From assembly GCF_002479325.1 (NCBI RefSeq), contig NZ_DLMO01000175.1, positions 1 to 23,799 on the forward strand: 23,799 nt of DNA, read 5' to 3'. This document shows, piece by piece, positions 1 through 7,186 of this stretch (positions are counted from its first letter, which is position 1; every line of letters starts with the position of its first letter). The notes below the pieces were generated by a model, which did no database searches, was not told the DNA's origin, and worked only from the letters and a program-made list of their open reading frames with translations. Origin of the DNA: Brevundimonas sp. UBA7534 (GTDB lineage Bacteria > Pseudomonadota > Alphaproteobacteria > Caulobacterales > Caulobacteraceae). Position numbers and translations under genes: made by a program.

Positions 1-1172
1 TCGCCCGCCTCGATGGCCAGCGCCCGGCCGATGGCGGCGAAGGGGAAGACGGCCTGGATCACGTCGTCGCGCCCCTCCACGTCGGACGGTCCCAGGCCCG
101 CCGAGACGATCTCCGGCTCGGTGAAACAGACGGCGGCGATGGTGACCGGGTTGAAAACGCGGTCGTGGCCCGCGATGATTTCAGCGACCACCTCGCCCTG
201 GGCCGAACCCTTGTGCGCCAGCATGGGTTCGCCCGTCAGGTCGCCGACCGCCCAGACGTTCTTCATCGAAGTGGCGCAGCGCTGGTCGATCTTCACGAAG
301 GGACCGGCCATGGCCACGCCCATGTTCTCCAGGCCCCAGCCCTGGGTGCGGGGCCGACGGCCGACGGTGACCAGCACCTTGTCGGCGTCCAGTTGCAGCG
401 GCTCGCCGTCCTTGGTCGTGATCGACAGCTTGCCGTCACCGAAGCCTCCAGCGCGCGCACCCAGATGCAGTTCGACGCCATGCTTCTCCAGCCACTTCGC
501 CACCGGATCGGTCAGAGCCTTGTCGTAGAGCGGCAGGATGCGCTCGGCCATTTCGACGATAGCGACTTCCGCGCCCAGCTTCCTGAAGGCGATGCCCAGC
601 TCCAGCCCGATGTAGCCGCCGCCCACGACGACCAGCGTCTTGGGGACCTCCGACAGGCTCAGCGCCTCGGTCGAGGAGATGACGTCGCCGCCGAACGGCA
701 GGAAGGGCAGTTCGACCGGCTCGGACCCCGTGGCCAGGATGACGTGTTCGGCCGTGATGCGGATGTCGCCGTCATCGTTCTTCACCATGCAGGTCTTGGC
801 GTCCTCAAACTTCGCCCAGCCCGTGATGACCTTGACCTTGGCCTTCTTCAGCAGGGCCGCGACCCCGGCGTTCAGCTTCTTGACGATCCCGTCCTTCCAT
901 TCGACCGTCTGTTTCAGGTCGATGGCCGGCTTGGCCGCAGTTATGCCCAGCGTGCCGCCGTCGGCGGCCTTGGCCACGGTCTCGAACTTGCCCGCCGCAT
1001 GGATGATGGCCTTGGACGGAATGCAGCCGACGTTCAGGCAGGTCCCGCCCAGACCGTCGCCACCGTCCACCAGCACGGTGTCCAGACCCAACTGGCCGCA
1101 GCGGATGCCCGCGACATAGCCGCCGGTGCCGGCGCCGATGATCAGGACTTTGGTCTTGAGGGTCTGGGTCAT
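1..1172 (-). CDS. lpdA: Dihydrolipoyl dehydrogenase (E3), 3' end cut by window edge
   Basis: E3 flavoprotein that reoxidises the dihydrolipoyl groups of E2 with NAD+. About 390 codons are visible, starting at ATG 1172. In order: FAD-binding GAGTGG at residues 13-18; the redox-active disulfide in GGTCLNVGC (Cys45 and Cys50); LATGS near 146-150; and the NAD-binding GGGYIG at 184-189. The family is about 460-470 residues long, so roughly 70-80 residues, including the C-terminal His-Glu catalytic dyad, lie outside the window. It is the last visible gene of the bkd operon and starts three bases after the stop of the small gene upstream. Its place next to E1 and E2 suggests an E3 serving the branched-chain complex, though E3 subunits can be shared with the pyruvate and 2-oxoglutarate dehydrogenases. 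The family assignment is secure. Confidence 0.96.
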   Translation of the reverse strand, partial: MTQTLKTKVLIIGAGTGGYVAGIRCGQLGLDTVLVDGGDGLGGTCLNVGCIPSKAIIHAAGKFETVAKAADGGTLGITAAKPAIDLKQTVEWKDGIVKKLNAGVAALLKKAKVKVITGWAKFEDAKTCMVKNDDGDIRITAEHVILATGSEPVELPFLPFGGDVISSTEALSLSEVPKTLVVVGGGYIGLELGIAFRKLGAEVAIVEMAERILPLYDKALTDPVAKWLEKHGVELHLGARAGGFGDGKLSITTKDGEPLQLDADKVLVTVGRRPRTQGWGLENMGVAMAGPFVKIDQRCATSMKNVWAVGDLTGEPMLAHKGSAQGEVVAEIIAGHDRVFNPVTIAAVCFTEPEIVSAGLGPSDVEGRDDVIQAVFPFAAIGRALAIEAG

Positions 1173-1175
1173 TGG

Positions 1176-1436
1176 TTAGTCGGCCAACTGATAGCGAATA
1201 GTCAAAGAGGCACCGCGTCCCTTGGGCGGCTCCGACAGAACCCGATCTTTTGGGCCCATCGCTTGGCGCATAGCGGCACAACAACTCGGCATGGCGTGAC
1301 CAGCCTTTGGATAGACCCCGACTTCGCGATGCAGATCGCCAGCTTTCACATCGATCTGGGTGTTTCCGGATCGCTTGGCTGCTTCCAACCGGGCTCGGAG
1401 GTGGCGTCTGAATGACTCGATGCTGAGGTCGATCAT
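1176..1436 (-). CDS. Small conserved-looking hypothetical protein within the bkd operon
   Basis: An 86-residue protein between E2 and E3 on the same strand. Its ATG lies one base after the E2 stop (TGA-G-ATG) and its TAA lies three bases before the lpdA start, so it is probably translationally coupled. No signal peptide or membrane segment is visible. The N-terminus (residues 1-22) is a basic amphipathic helix. The body has a pattern that looks conserved: AGDLHREVG, then Tyr-Pro, a His-Ala-Met-Pro-Ser-Cys-Cys run, and a C-terminal GRGASLTIRY. I have a weak recollection of similar small proteins in other proteobacteria, sometimes near nuclease or restriction genes, but cannot assign a family. 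It is not a known subunit of 2-oxoacid dehydrogenases, and its function is unknown. The tight coupling and coding-like codon use argue that it is a real gene. Confidence 0.75.
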   Translation of the reverse strand: MIDLSIESFRRHLRARLEAAKRSGNTQIDVKAGDLHREVGVYPKAGHAMPSCCAAMRQAMGPKDRVLSEPPKGRGASLTIRYQLAD

Positions 1437-1437
1437 C

Positions 1438-3174
1438 TCACCGCATCCACAACGTCGCGGGGTTCTCCAGCAGCCCCTTGATCCGTTGCACGAAGACCGC
1501 CGCGTCGTGGCCGTCGACGATGCGGTGGTCGAAGCTGGAGGACAGGTTCATCATCTTGCGCACGACCATCTGGCCGTCCCGGACCACCACGCGTTCGGCG
1601 ATCTTGTTCGGGCCGACGATGGCGACCTCGGGGTGGTTGATGATCGGGGTGTGGACCACCCCGCCCAAGGTCCCCAGCGAGGTTATGGTGATGGTCGAGC
1701 CCGACAGTTCCTCGCGCTTGGCTGAGCCGTCCTTGGCCGCGCCCGAGACGCGAGCGATCTCCAGCGCGGTGTCGTAGGGATCGCGCGCCTCGGCGTGGCG
1801 GACGACCGGCACCATCAGGCCGTTCGGCGTCTGTGCGGCGATGCCCAGGTGGACGGCGGCGTGCTGGGTCAGGACGCCGGCCTCGTCGTCATAGGTGGCG
1901 TTGATCTGCGGCTGGTCGCGCAGGGCCACGACGATGGCGCGGGCGATGAAGGGCAGGACGTTCAGCTTGGGCTGGTCCTTTTGCTTCGTCGCGTTCAGGT
2001 GCGCGCGAAGCTCCTCCAGCGCCGTGACGTCGATCTCCTCCACATAGGTGATGTGCGGGATGCGTCGGACGCTCTCGGCCATCTTCTCCGCGATCTTGCG
2101 GCGCAGGCCGATGATGCGGATCTCGGTCGTCCCTTCCGCCTTGGCATAGGTCGAGCCGCCGCCGGACGGGGCCGACGCGGGTTGCGATCCCCCGCGCGCG
2201 ATAAAGCCGTCCAGGTCTTCGTGGGTGATCCGCCCGGCCGGGCCGGAGCCGGGCACGAAGGTCAGGTCCACGCCCAGGTCGCGGGCGCGGTTGCGCACGG
2301 CCGGGGAGGCCAGCGGGCGTTCGCCGGCGGCGCGGCCGGTCAGGGCGGGGACGGACTTGCCCCCCTCCCCCGCTGCGCGGGTGCTCCCCCCGGCGGGGGG
2401 AGACTTGGACGGCGCCGAGCCCCCATTGGGGGAGGGGGACGCCTTTGGCCCTCGGGCTGGACCCGAGGGGGTGGAGGGGGCCGAAGCGGGCGCGGGCGTC
2501 GAGACATTGCCCTTGCCTTCGACGTCGAACGCCACCAGAGGCCCGCCGACCGGCACGGCCTTGCCCGCCTCGCCGTACAGGGCGACCACGGTTCCGGCGA
2601 CCGGCGAAGTAATCTCAACCGTCGCCTTGTCGGTCATGACGTCGGCCAGGATCTGGTCCTCCTCGACTGCGTCGCCGACCTTGACGTGCCAGCCGACCAG
2701 CTCGGCCTCGGCCGTGCCTTCGCCGACGTCCGGCAGTTTGAAGACGTAATTGCCGGCAGGGGTCTGGGGGGCTTCTAGAGCCCCTCCACCACGCTTCGCG
2801 CGGTCCCCCTCCCCACTGGCGTGGGGAGGAGACGATGCGGCCACGGTCTCCTCCCCGCGCGTAGCGGGGGGAGGCGGCTCGGAGCGGAGCGGAGAGACGG
2901 AGGGGCTCTGCGCCTCATCCGCATTGCCCGCGCCCTCGACCTCGAACTCCACCAGCGGGCCGCGCACAGGGACCATGGCGCCGGGCTCGCCGTGCAGGGC
3001 CGTGACCTTGCCGCTGACCGGGGCGGTGATCTCGACGGTGGCCTTGTCGGTCATGACGTCGGCGACGATCTGGTCTTCGGCGACCATGTCGCCGACCTTG
3101 ACGTGCCAGCCGACCAGTTCGGCCTCGGCGGTGCCTTCGCCCACGTCGGGCAGCTTGAAGACGAAACGACCCAT
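1438..3174 (-). CDS. bkdB: Branched-chain 2-oxoacid dehydrogenase E2 (dihydrolipoyl acyltransferase), two lipoyl domains
   Basis: E2 core of the branched-chain complex: it accepts the acyl group from E1 on lipoyl-lysine and passes it to CoA. The 578 residues read as lipoyl domain 1 (about 3-82, lipoyl Lys44 in TDKATVE), linker 1 (about 85-140), lipoyl domain 2 (about 143-223, Lys183), linker 2 (about 224-285), the E1/E3-binding domain (about 287-325, SPAVRNRARDLGVDL) and the acyltransferase domain (about 350-578). The catalytic motif DHRIVDG contains His550 and Asp554. The start ATG lies one base after the E1 beta stop. Most Bkd-type E2 proteins have one lipoyl domain, so the second looks like a tandem duplication; long nucleotide stretches of the two copies are identical. 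Both linkers are encoded by GC-rich palindromic repeat DNA, described separately. Assignment to the branched-chain rather than the pyruvate complex rests mainly on the E1 alpha type and the neighbouring regulator. Confidence 0.95.
   Translation of the reverse strand: MGRFVFKLPDVGEGTAEAELVGWHVKVGDMVAEDQIVADVMTDKATVEITAPVSGKVTALHGEPGAMVPVRGPLVEFEVEGAGNADEAQSPSVSPLRSEPPPPATRGEETVAASSPPHASGEGDRAKRGGGALEAPQTPAGNYVFKLPDVGEGTAEAELVGWHVKVGDAVEEDQILADVMTDKATVEITSPVAGTVVALYGEAGKAVPVGGPLVAFDVEGKGNVSTPAPASAPSTPSGPARGPKASPSPNGGSAPSKSPPAGGSTRAAGEGGKSVPALTGRAAGERPLASPAVRNRARDLGVDLTFVPGSGPAGRITHEDLDGFIARGGSQPASAPSGGGSTYAKAEGTTEIRIIGLRRKIAEKMAESVRRIPHITYVEEIDVTALEELRAHLNATKQKDQPKLNVLPFIARAIVVALRDQPQINATYDDEAGVLTQHAAVHLGIAAQTPNGLMVPVVRHAEARDPYDTALEIARVSGAAKDGSAKREELSGSTITITSLGTLGGVVHTPIINHPEVAIVGPNKIAERVVVRDGQMVVRKMMNLSSSFDHRIVDGHDAAVFVQRIKGLLENPATLWMR
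2345..2480. repeat. GC-rich palindromic repeat DNA forming E2 linker 2
   Basis: This part of bkdB encodes the linker between lipoyl domain 2 and the E3-binding domain. It contains three hairpins: CTCCCCCC-GGC-GGGGGGAG (2384-2402, perfect 8-bp stem), CCCCC-ATT-GGGGG (2420-2432), and CCCTCGGG-CTGGA-CCCGAGGG (2449-2469, perfect 8-bp stem). Such stems are typical of dispersed repeats found between genes in Caulobacteraceae. Here they are translated in frame on the minus strand as a Pro/Ser/Gly/Ala-rich segment (about residues 231-275). The outer edges of the unit are not sharp, so the coordinates are approximate. Confidence 0.6.
2777..2909. repeat. 133-bp palindromic repeat element, in frame in E2 linker 1
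   Basis: An element bounded by a perfect 11-bp inverted repeat, AGAGCCCCTCC (2777-2787) and GGAGGGGCTCT (2899-2909). Inside it are CTCCCCAC-TGGC-GTGGGGAG (perfect 8-bp stem) and a second stem built from CTCCCCGC and GCGGGGGGAG. It resembles the GC-rich palindromic repeats that usually sit between genes in Brevundimonas and Caulobacter. Here it lies inside the bkdB coding sequence between the two lipoyl domains and is read through without a stop, giving roughly residues 89-133 (Pro/Ser-rich, then Gly/Arg-rich). Confidence 0.75.
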
Positions 3175-3175
3175 C

Positions 3176-4303
3176 TTATCGACCTCCCGTCATGACGCTC
3201 TTGATGGCGTCTGCGACCCTTTGCGGTCCGGGGAAATATTCCCATTCGAAAGCATGGGGATAGGGCGTGTCCCAGCCCGTCACACGCGCGATCGGCGCTT
3301 CCAGGTGATAGAAGCAGCGCTCCTGCACCAGGGCCGACAGCTCGCCGCCGAAGCCGGACGTCTTGGGCGCCTCATGCACGATGACGCAGCGGCCGGTCTT
3401 CTTCACCGAGGCCTCGATGGTCTCGATGTCCAGCGGGACCAGGGTTCTCAGGTCGATCACCTCGGCGTCCACGCCGGCGTGTTCGGCGCCGGCCAAGGCG
3501 ACCCAGACCATGGTGCCATAGGCCAGGATGGTGACGTCGTTCCCCTCGCGCATCACGCGCGCCTTGCCGATCGGCTCGACGTATTTGCCCGTGGGCACCT
3601 GCGCCAGCTCTTGCGCCTTCCACGGGCTGACCGGCTTCTCGTGCCAGCCGTCGAACGGGCCGTTGTAGAGGCGTTTCGGCTCGAAGAAGATGACCGGATC
3701 GTCGTCCTCGATCGCCGCCGTCAGCAGACCCTTGGCGTCATAGGGGTTGGACGGGATGACGACCTTCAGGCCCGCGATGTGGGTGAACAGGCTTTCGGGG
3801 CTCTGGCTGTGCGTCTGGCCGCCGAAGATGCCGCCGCCATAGGGCGAGCGCACCACGATGGGAGCGGTGAACTGGCCGCCCGAGCGATAGCGCAGCTTGG
3901 CCGCCTCGGACACGATCTGGTCGTAGGCCGGATAGATGTAGTCGGCGAACTGGATCTCGACCACGGGGCGCAGGCCGTAGGTCCCCATGCCGATGGCGGC
4001 GGCGACGATGCCGCATTCGCTAATCGGGGCGTCGAAGCTGCGGGTCAGGCCGTGTTTCTGCTGCAGCTTGTCGGTGACGCGGAAGACGCCGCCGAAATAG
4101 CCCGCGTCCTCGCCGAACGACAGGACGTTGGAATCCTCGGCCATCTTGACGTCCAGGGCCGAGTTCAGCGCCTGGATCATATTCATCGGCGCCGTGCCGG
4201 CGGCCTCGGGCGCGACCGACCGCGGGGCCGCGTCCTGATCGACCATGTCGGGTTCGATCCCGTCGTTGCGGTCCGCTTCGGTGAAGGTGGATTGCTCGGC
4301 CAT
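3176..4303 (-). CDS. bkdA2: Branched-chain 2-oxoacid dehydrogenase E1 beta subunit
   Basis: The E1 beta subunit pairs with E1 alpha in a heterotetramer that decarboxylates 2-oxoisovalerate, 2-oxoisocaproate and 2-oxo-3-methylvalerate using thiamine diphosphate. It is 375 residues from ATG 4303, two bases after the E1 alpha stop (TGA-CC-ATG). An open frame runs further upstream inside bkdA1, but the coupled ATG is the sensible start. The first ~40 residues are an acidic, variable extension; conserved sequence begins at MIQALNSALDVKM. Visible hallmarks are LSFGEDAGYFGGVFRVT (the conserved Glu that contacts thiamine diphosphate), the potassium-site region around VVRSPYGGGIFGGQTHSQ, EPKRLYN, and the transketolase C-terminal domain with DLRTLVPLD and VHEAPKTSGFGGEL. 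The TAA stop is one base before the E2 start. Confidence 0.95.
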   Translation of the reverse strand: MAEQSTFTEADRNDGIEPDMVDQDAAPRSVAPEAAGTAPMNMIQALNSALDVKMAEDSNVLSFGEDAGYFGGVFRVTDKLQQKHGLTRSFDAPISECGIVAAAIGMGTYGLRPVVEIQFADYIYPAYDQIVSEAAKLRYRSGGQFTAPIVVRSPYGGGIFGGQTHSQSPESLFTHIAGLKVVIPSNPYDAKGLLTAAIEDDDPVIFFEPKRLYNGPFDGWHEKPVSPWKAQELAQVPTGKYVEPIGKARVMREGNDVTILAYGTMVWVALAGAEHAGVDAEVIDLRTLVPLDIETIEASVKKTGRCVIVHEAPKTSGFGGELSALVQERCFYHLEAPIARVTGWDTPYPHAFEWEYFPGPQRVADAIKSVMTGGR

Positions 4304-4305
4304 GG

Positions 4306-5553
4306 TCAGATCCCCACCTCGCGGCGCTGTTCGACCAGGCGCCAGTCCTCGGTGGCGTACACCTCCTCGAACATGGTCTTCACGCTGGGGCGCGACTGGC
4401 CCAGGGTGCCGATGGCCTCGGACTCCTTGCCGGCGGCGCGGACCTGTTCGACCGCCTCGCGCAGGGCCGTGGCGTGACGCTCGTCGTCCCACTCTCCGAT
4501 GACGGTCAGGTGCTGGCGCAGCCGCTCCAGCGGATCGCCCAGCGGCCATTTCTCGTGCTCGTCGCCGGGGCGATAGCGGCTGGGGTCGTCTGAGGTCGAG
4601 TGCGGGGCGCCGCGATAGGTGAACAGCTCGATCACGGTGGCGCCCTGGTTCGTGCGGGCGCGCTCCTCGGCCCACTGGGTCGCCGCCCACACGGCCAGGA
4701 AGTCGTTGCCGTCCACCCGCAGGGCCGGCAGGCCATAGCCGATGGCCTTGGAGGCGAAGGTGGTCTCAAGCCCGCCGGCGATGCCCTGGAAGGAGCTGAT
4801 GGCCCACTGGTTGTTGACGATGTTCAGGATGACCGGCGCGCGATAGACGGAGGCGAAGGTCAGGGCGTTGTGGAAGTCGCCTTCCGCCGTGGCGCCGTCG
4901 CCGATCCAGCTGATCGCGATCTTGTCGTCGCCCTTGTAGGCGCTGGCCATGGCCCAACCCACCGCCTGGGGAACCTGGGTGCCCAGATTGCCGCTGATGG
5001 TGAAGAAGCCGTAGTCCCTGGACGAATACATGATCGGCAGCTGGCGGCCTTTGATCGGGTCCGCCGCGTTCGAATAGATCTGGTTCATCATCTCGACCAG
5101 CGGATAGCCGCGCGCGATCAGAAGCCCCTGCTGGCGATAGGTCGGAAAGCCCATGTCCTCGCGGCTGAGCAGCATGCCCTGCGCGACCGCGATGGCCTCC
5201 TCGCCGGTGCACTTCATATAGAAGCTGGTCTTCCCCTGACGGTGGGCGCGGTGCATCCGGTCGTCGAAGGCGCGCGTCAGGATCATGGCCTTCAGGCCGC
5301 GCCGCAGCGTTTCCGGGTCCAGGCGCGGGTTCCACGGGCCAACCGCGTTTCCGGCGTCGTCCAGCACCCGAATCAGCCGAAAGGCGTGATCGCGCATCGC
5401 ATAGGGCGTCGTGTCGGTCTCGGGCCGTTCGACGGCCCCGGCCGGGTCCAGCTGAAGGTGGCTGAAGTCCGGTGCGTCGCCGGGGCGGCCCGAGGGCTCC
5501 GGAACCCGCAGCGACAGCGGCTGGCTGTTCTTCTTCATGATTTTGTCGTTCAT
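4306..5553 (-). CDS. bkdA1: Branched-chain 2-oxoacid dehydrogenase E1 alpha subunit
   Basis: Thiamine diphosphate-dependent E1 alpha (3-methyl-2-oxobutanoate dehydrogenase), first gene of the operon. From ATG 5553 it is 415 residues, the length typical of BkdA1 and longer than pyruvate dehydrogenase E1 alpha. The thiamine motif is GDGATAEGDFHNAL (GDG at 218-220) through to IVNNQWAIS (Asn-Asn at about 247-248). The phosphorylation-loop-like APHSTSDDPSRYR and the N-terminal ~90-residue extension (SHLQLDP, GPWNPRL) are characteristic of the branched-chain type. The frame is open to an ATG at 5601, but residues before MNDKIMKK show no conservation that I recognise. Neither ATG has a strong Shine-Dalgarno; an ATG at 5538 is also possible. 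The operon is divergent from the Lrp-type regulator, the arrangement known for bkdR-bkdA in Pseudomonas putida. Confidence 0.94.
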   Translation of the reverse strand: MNDKIMKKNSQPLSLRVPEPSGRPGDAPDFSHLQLDPAGAVERPETDTTPYAMRDHAFRLIRVLDDAGNAVGPWNPRLDPETLRRGLKAMILTRAFDDRMHRAHRQGKTSFYMKCTGEEAIAVAQGMLLSREDMGFPTYRQQGLLIARGYPLVEMMNQIYSNAADPIKGRQLPIMYSSRDYGFFTISGNLGTQVPQAVGWAMASAYKGDDKIAISWIGDGATAEGDFHNALTFASVYRAPVILNIVNNQWAISSFQGIAGGLETTFASKAIGYGLPALRVDGNDFLAVWAATQWAEERARTNQGATVIELFTYRGAPHSTSDDPSRYRPGDEHEKWPLGDPLERLRQHLTVIGEWDDERHATALREAVEQVRAAGKESEAIGTLGQSRPSVKTMFEEVYATEDWRLVEQRREVGI

Positions 5554-5691
5554 GCGGGCGTCCGTTGTCCGTCCGTGTTTCCTCTGGACGACTGATAACA
5601 CGGCCCCTAGGAAGGCGCTCGCTCAATATGACCTTGCTAAATCGCGATTTCGGGTTTTTTATTTCGCGATAATCATAATCGGAGAAACGCC
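5554..5691. promoter_or_regulatory. Divergent bkdA1/bkdR control region with inverted repeat
   Basis: This 138-bp gap separates the divergent bkd operon and regulator. It is strikingly AT-rich from about 5625 to 5685, unlike the flanking coding DNA. It contains the inverted repeat ATCGCGA (5641-5647) / TCGCGAT (5664-5670) flanking a T-rich spacer, a plausible Lrp-family binding site. GCTAAATC at 5636-5643 fits the Caulobacter sigma-73 -10 consensus GCTANAWC for transcription toward bkdR, although I see no good -35. If it is used, the operator would overlap the start of the bkdR transcript. No clear promoter for bkdA1 was identified by eye. Confidence 0.5.
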
Positions 5692-6180
5692 TTGGCGGAC
5701 GAACTCGATCCCATCGACGCCCGGATCCTCGACATCCTGCAACAGGACGCCGGCCTCTCGGTCGCGGAAGTGGCCGATCGCGTCGGTCTGTCGGCCTCAC
5801 CCTGCTGGCGGCGCATCAAGCGGCTGGAGGATTCCGGCCTGATCACCAAGCGCGTGACCCTGTTGAACGCCCAACTGCTGGGGCTGGACTTCGAGGTGTA
5901 CGCGATCGTCAAGCTGAGCCTGCCGTCTTCCGAAAACCTCGACATCTTCGAGACCGCCGTGGACAAATGGCCCGAGGTGGTCCAGTGCGCCACCATAACC
6001 GGGCGCGAGGACTATGTGCTGCGGATCATCACCGCCGACATGCACGCCTTCGACAAATTCCTGCGCGAGAAGCTGCTGGCCCTGGGCATCGTCTCGGACT
6101 GCGAAAGCCACATCGTCACGCGCGGCGTGAAAAATGTGACCGCCCTGCCTCTTGGCATCGTGACGCCCCACGTCGGATAA
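5692..6180 (+). CDS. bkdR: Lrp/AsnC-family transcriptional regulator, probable BkdR
   Basis: 162-residue DNA-binding regulator of the Lrp (feast/famine) family. The N-terminal winged helix-turn-helix occupies about residues 5-55 (DARILDILQQDAGLSVAEVA, then SASPCWRRIKRLEDSGLI). The C-terminal RAM ligand-binding and oligomerisation domain occupies about 65-150 (VVQCATITGREDYVLRI is the conserved G-x-D-Y core). The start is a TTG at 5692, supported by GGAGA at 5681-5685; no in-frame ATG precedes the conserved domain. It is divergent from bkdA1. In Pseudomonas putida an Lrp homologue in the same position (BkdR) activates the bkd operon in response to branched-chain amino acids. The same role is inferred here from position and family and is not shown by sequence alone. 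Confidence 0.9.
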   Translation: MADELDPIDARILDILQQDAGLSVAEVADRVGLSASPCWRRIKRLEDSGLITKRVTLLNAQLLGLDFEVYAIVKLSLPSSENLDIFETAVDKWPEVVQCATITGREDYVLRIITADMHAFDKFLREKLLALGIVSDCESHIVTRGVKNVTALPLGIVTPHVG

Positions 6181-6214
6181 CGACGTCCGGGCCTCCCGCC
6201 CCGGGACCAAGACC

Positions 6215-7153
6215 ATGATCGAACTGGTGATCGACGCGCGCCGCAAGGATCTCGGCGGGTTCGAGGTCGGGCGTGTCCTGCCCTTCCATTCGCGCCGCAT
6301 GGTCGGGCCCTTCATTTTCCTGGACCAGATGGGGCCGGCCGAGTTCGCGCCGGGCGCCGACGCCATCAATGTGCGCCCGCACCCGCACATCGGCCTGTCG
6401 ACCCTGACCTATCTGTTCGAGGGCGAGATCATGCACCGGGACAATCTGGGCTACACCCAGCCGATCTGTCCCGGAGAGGTCAACTGGATGACCGCCGGCC
6501 GGGGCATTGTCCACTCAGAGCGCACGGATCCGCTGAAGAAGAGCCGCGGCGGGCCGATGCACGGCATGCAGGCCTGGGCGGCCTTGCCGAACGAGGCCGA
6601 GGAGACCGATCCCGCCTTCCATCACCTGGGCGAGGACGACCAGCCGACCTATGAGAACGGCGGCCTGTTCGCGCGGCTGGTGGCCGGAGAGGCGTATGGC
6701 GCCAAGGCCGGCGTGCCGGTCTCGTCGCCCCTGTTCTATGTCCACTGGGAACTGCAGCCCGGCGTCAAGACCGCTCCGCCGCCCGGCCGGGGCGCCGAGG
6801 GCATGAGCGAGCGCGCCCTGTTCGTGGCCAAGGGTTCGATCGAGGTCGGCGACCGCACCTTCCACGAAGGCCAGATGATCGTGCTGGAGCCGACGGCCGA
6901 ACCGACCGTCAAGGCTCTGACTCAGTCGACCGTCATGGTCATGGGCGGCGAACCGGTGGGCGAACGGCTGATCTGGTGGAACTTCGTCGCCTCCAGCCAG
7001 GCCCGCCTGGACCAGGCCAAGGCCGACTGGAAGGCGGGGCGGATGAAACTGCCCAAGGAGGACGACCTGGAGTTCATCCCTCTGCCCGAGGAACCGTCCC
7101 AGGCCCAGCCGGCCCCCGCGTCCGTCGAACCCAAGCCCACCGACCCGGTGTAG
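6215..7153 (+). CDS. Pirin family protein
   Basis: Bicupin protein of the pirin family, 312 residues. The metal-binding ligands of the N-terminal cupin are all present: His56 and His58 in RPHPHIG, His100 and Glu102 in GIVHSERT, matching the human pirin pattern. Characteristic strings are GPFIFLDQMGP, STLTYLFEGEIMHRDNLG and MTAGRGIVHSE. The C-terminal cupin begins at about residue 170, and a Pro-rich tail of ~20 residues follows. Bacterial pirins include quercetin 2,3-dioxygenases and regulators of pyruvate metabolism; the physiological substrate cannot be read from the sequence. ATG 6215 immediately precedes the conserved start. The gene lies downstream of bkdR on the same strand with a 34-base gap and could be co-transcribed with it. 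Confidence 0.92.
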   Translation: MIELVIDARRKDLGGFEVGRVLPFHSRRMVGPFIFLDQMGPAEFAPGADAINVRPHPHIGLSTLTYLFEGEIMHRDNLGYTQPICPGEVNWMTAGRGIVHSERTDPLKKSRGGPMHGMQAWAALPNEAEETDPAFHHLGEDDQPTYENGGLFARLVAGEAYGAKAGVPVSSPLFYVHWELQPGVKTAPPPGRGAEGMSERALFVAKGSIEVGDRTFHEGQMIVLEPTAEPTVKALTQSTVMVMGGEPVGERLIWWNFVASSQARLDQAKADWKAGRMKLPKEDDLEFIPLPEEPSQAQPAPASVEPKPTDPV

Positions 7154-7160
7154 TGAATCG

Positions 7161-7178
7161 CCTCCCCGTCGTGGGAGG
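7161..7178 (+). promoter_or_regulatory. Hairpin overlapping the ribosome-binding site of the WD40-like gene
   Basis: CCTCCC (7161-7166), a six-base loop, and GGGAGG (7173-7178) form a perfect 6-bp GC-rich stem. The right arm is a near-ideal Shine-Dalgarno, 8 bases before the TTG at 7187. If the TTG is the real start, the hairpin would mask its own ribosome-binding site. No T-run follows, so a terminator role for the pirin gene is less likely. Confidence 0.4.
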
Positions 7179-7186
7179 CAGAAGAT

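Noticed and set aside
165..1415. Open frame of 416 codons on the plus strand opposite lpdA
   Set aside because: It is antisense to a clear E3 gene, with His/Gln/Asp/Arg-rich low-complexity composition typical of shadows in high-GC DNA.
4306..4690. E1 beta start placed far upstream at 4690
   Set aside because: The extra residues would lie entirely inside bkdA1. ATG 4303, two bases after the bkdA1 stop, fits the coupled operon.
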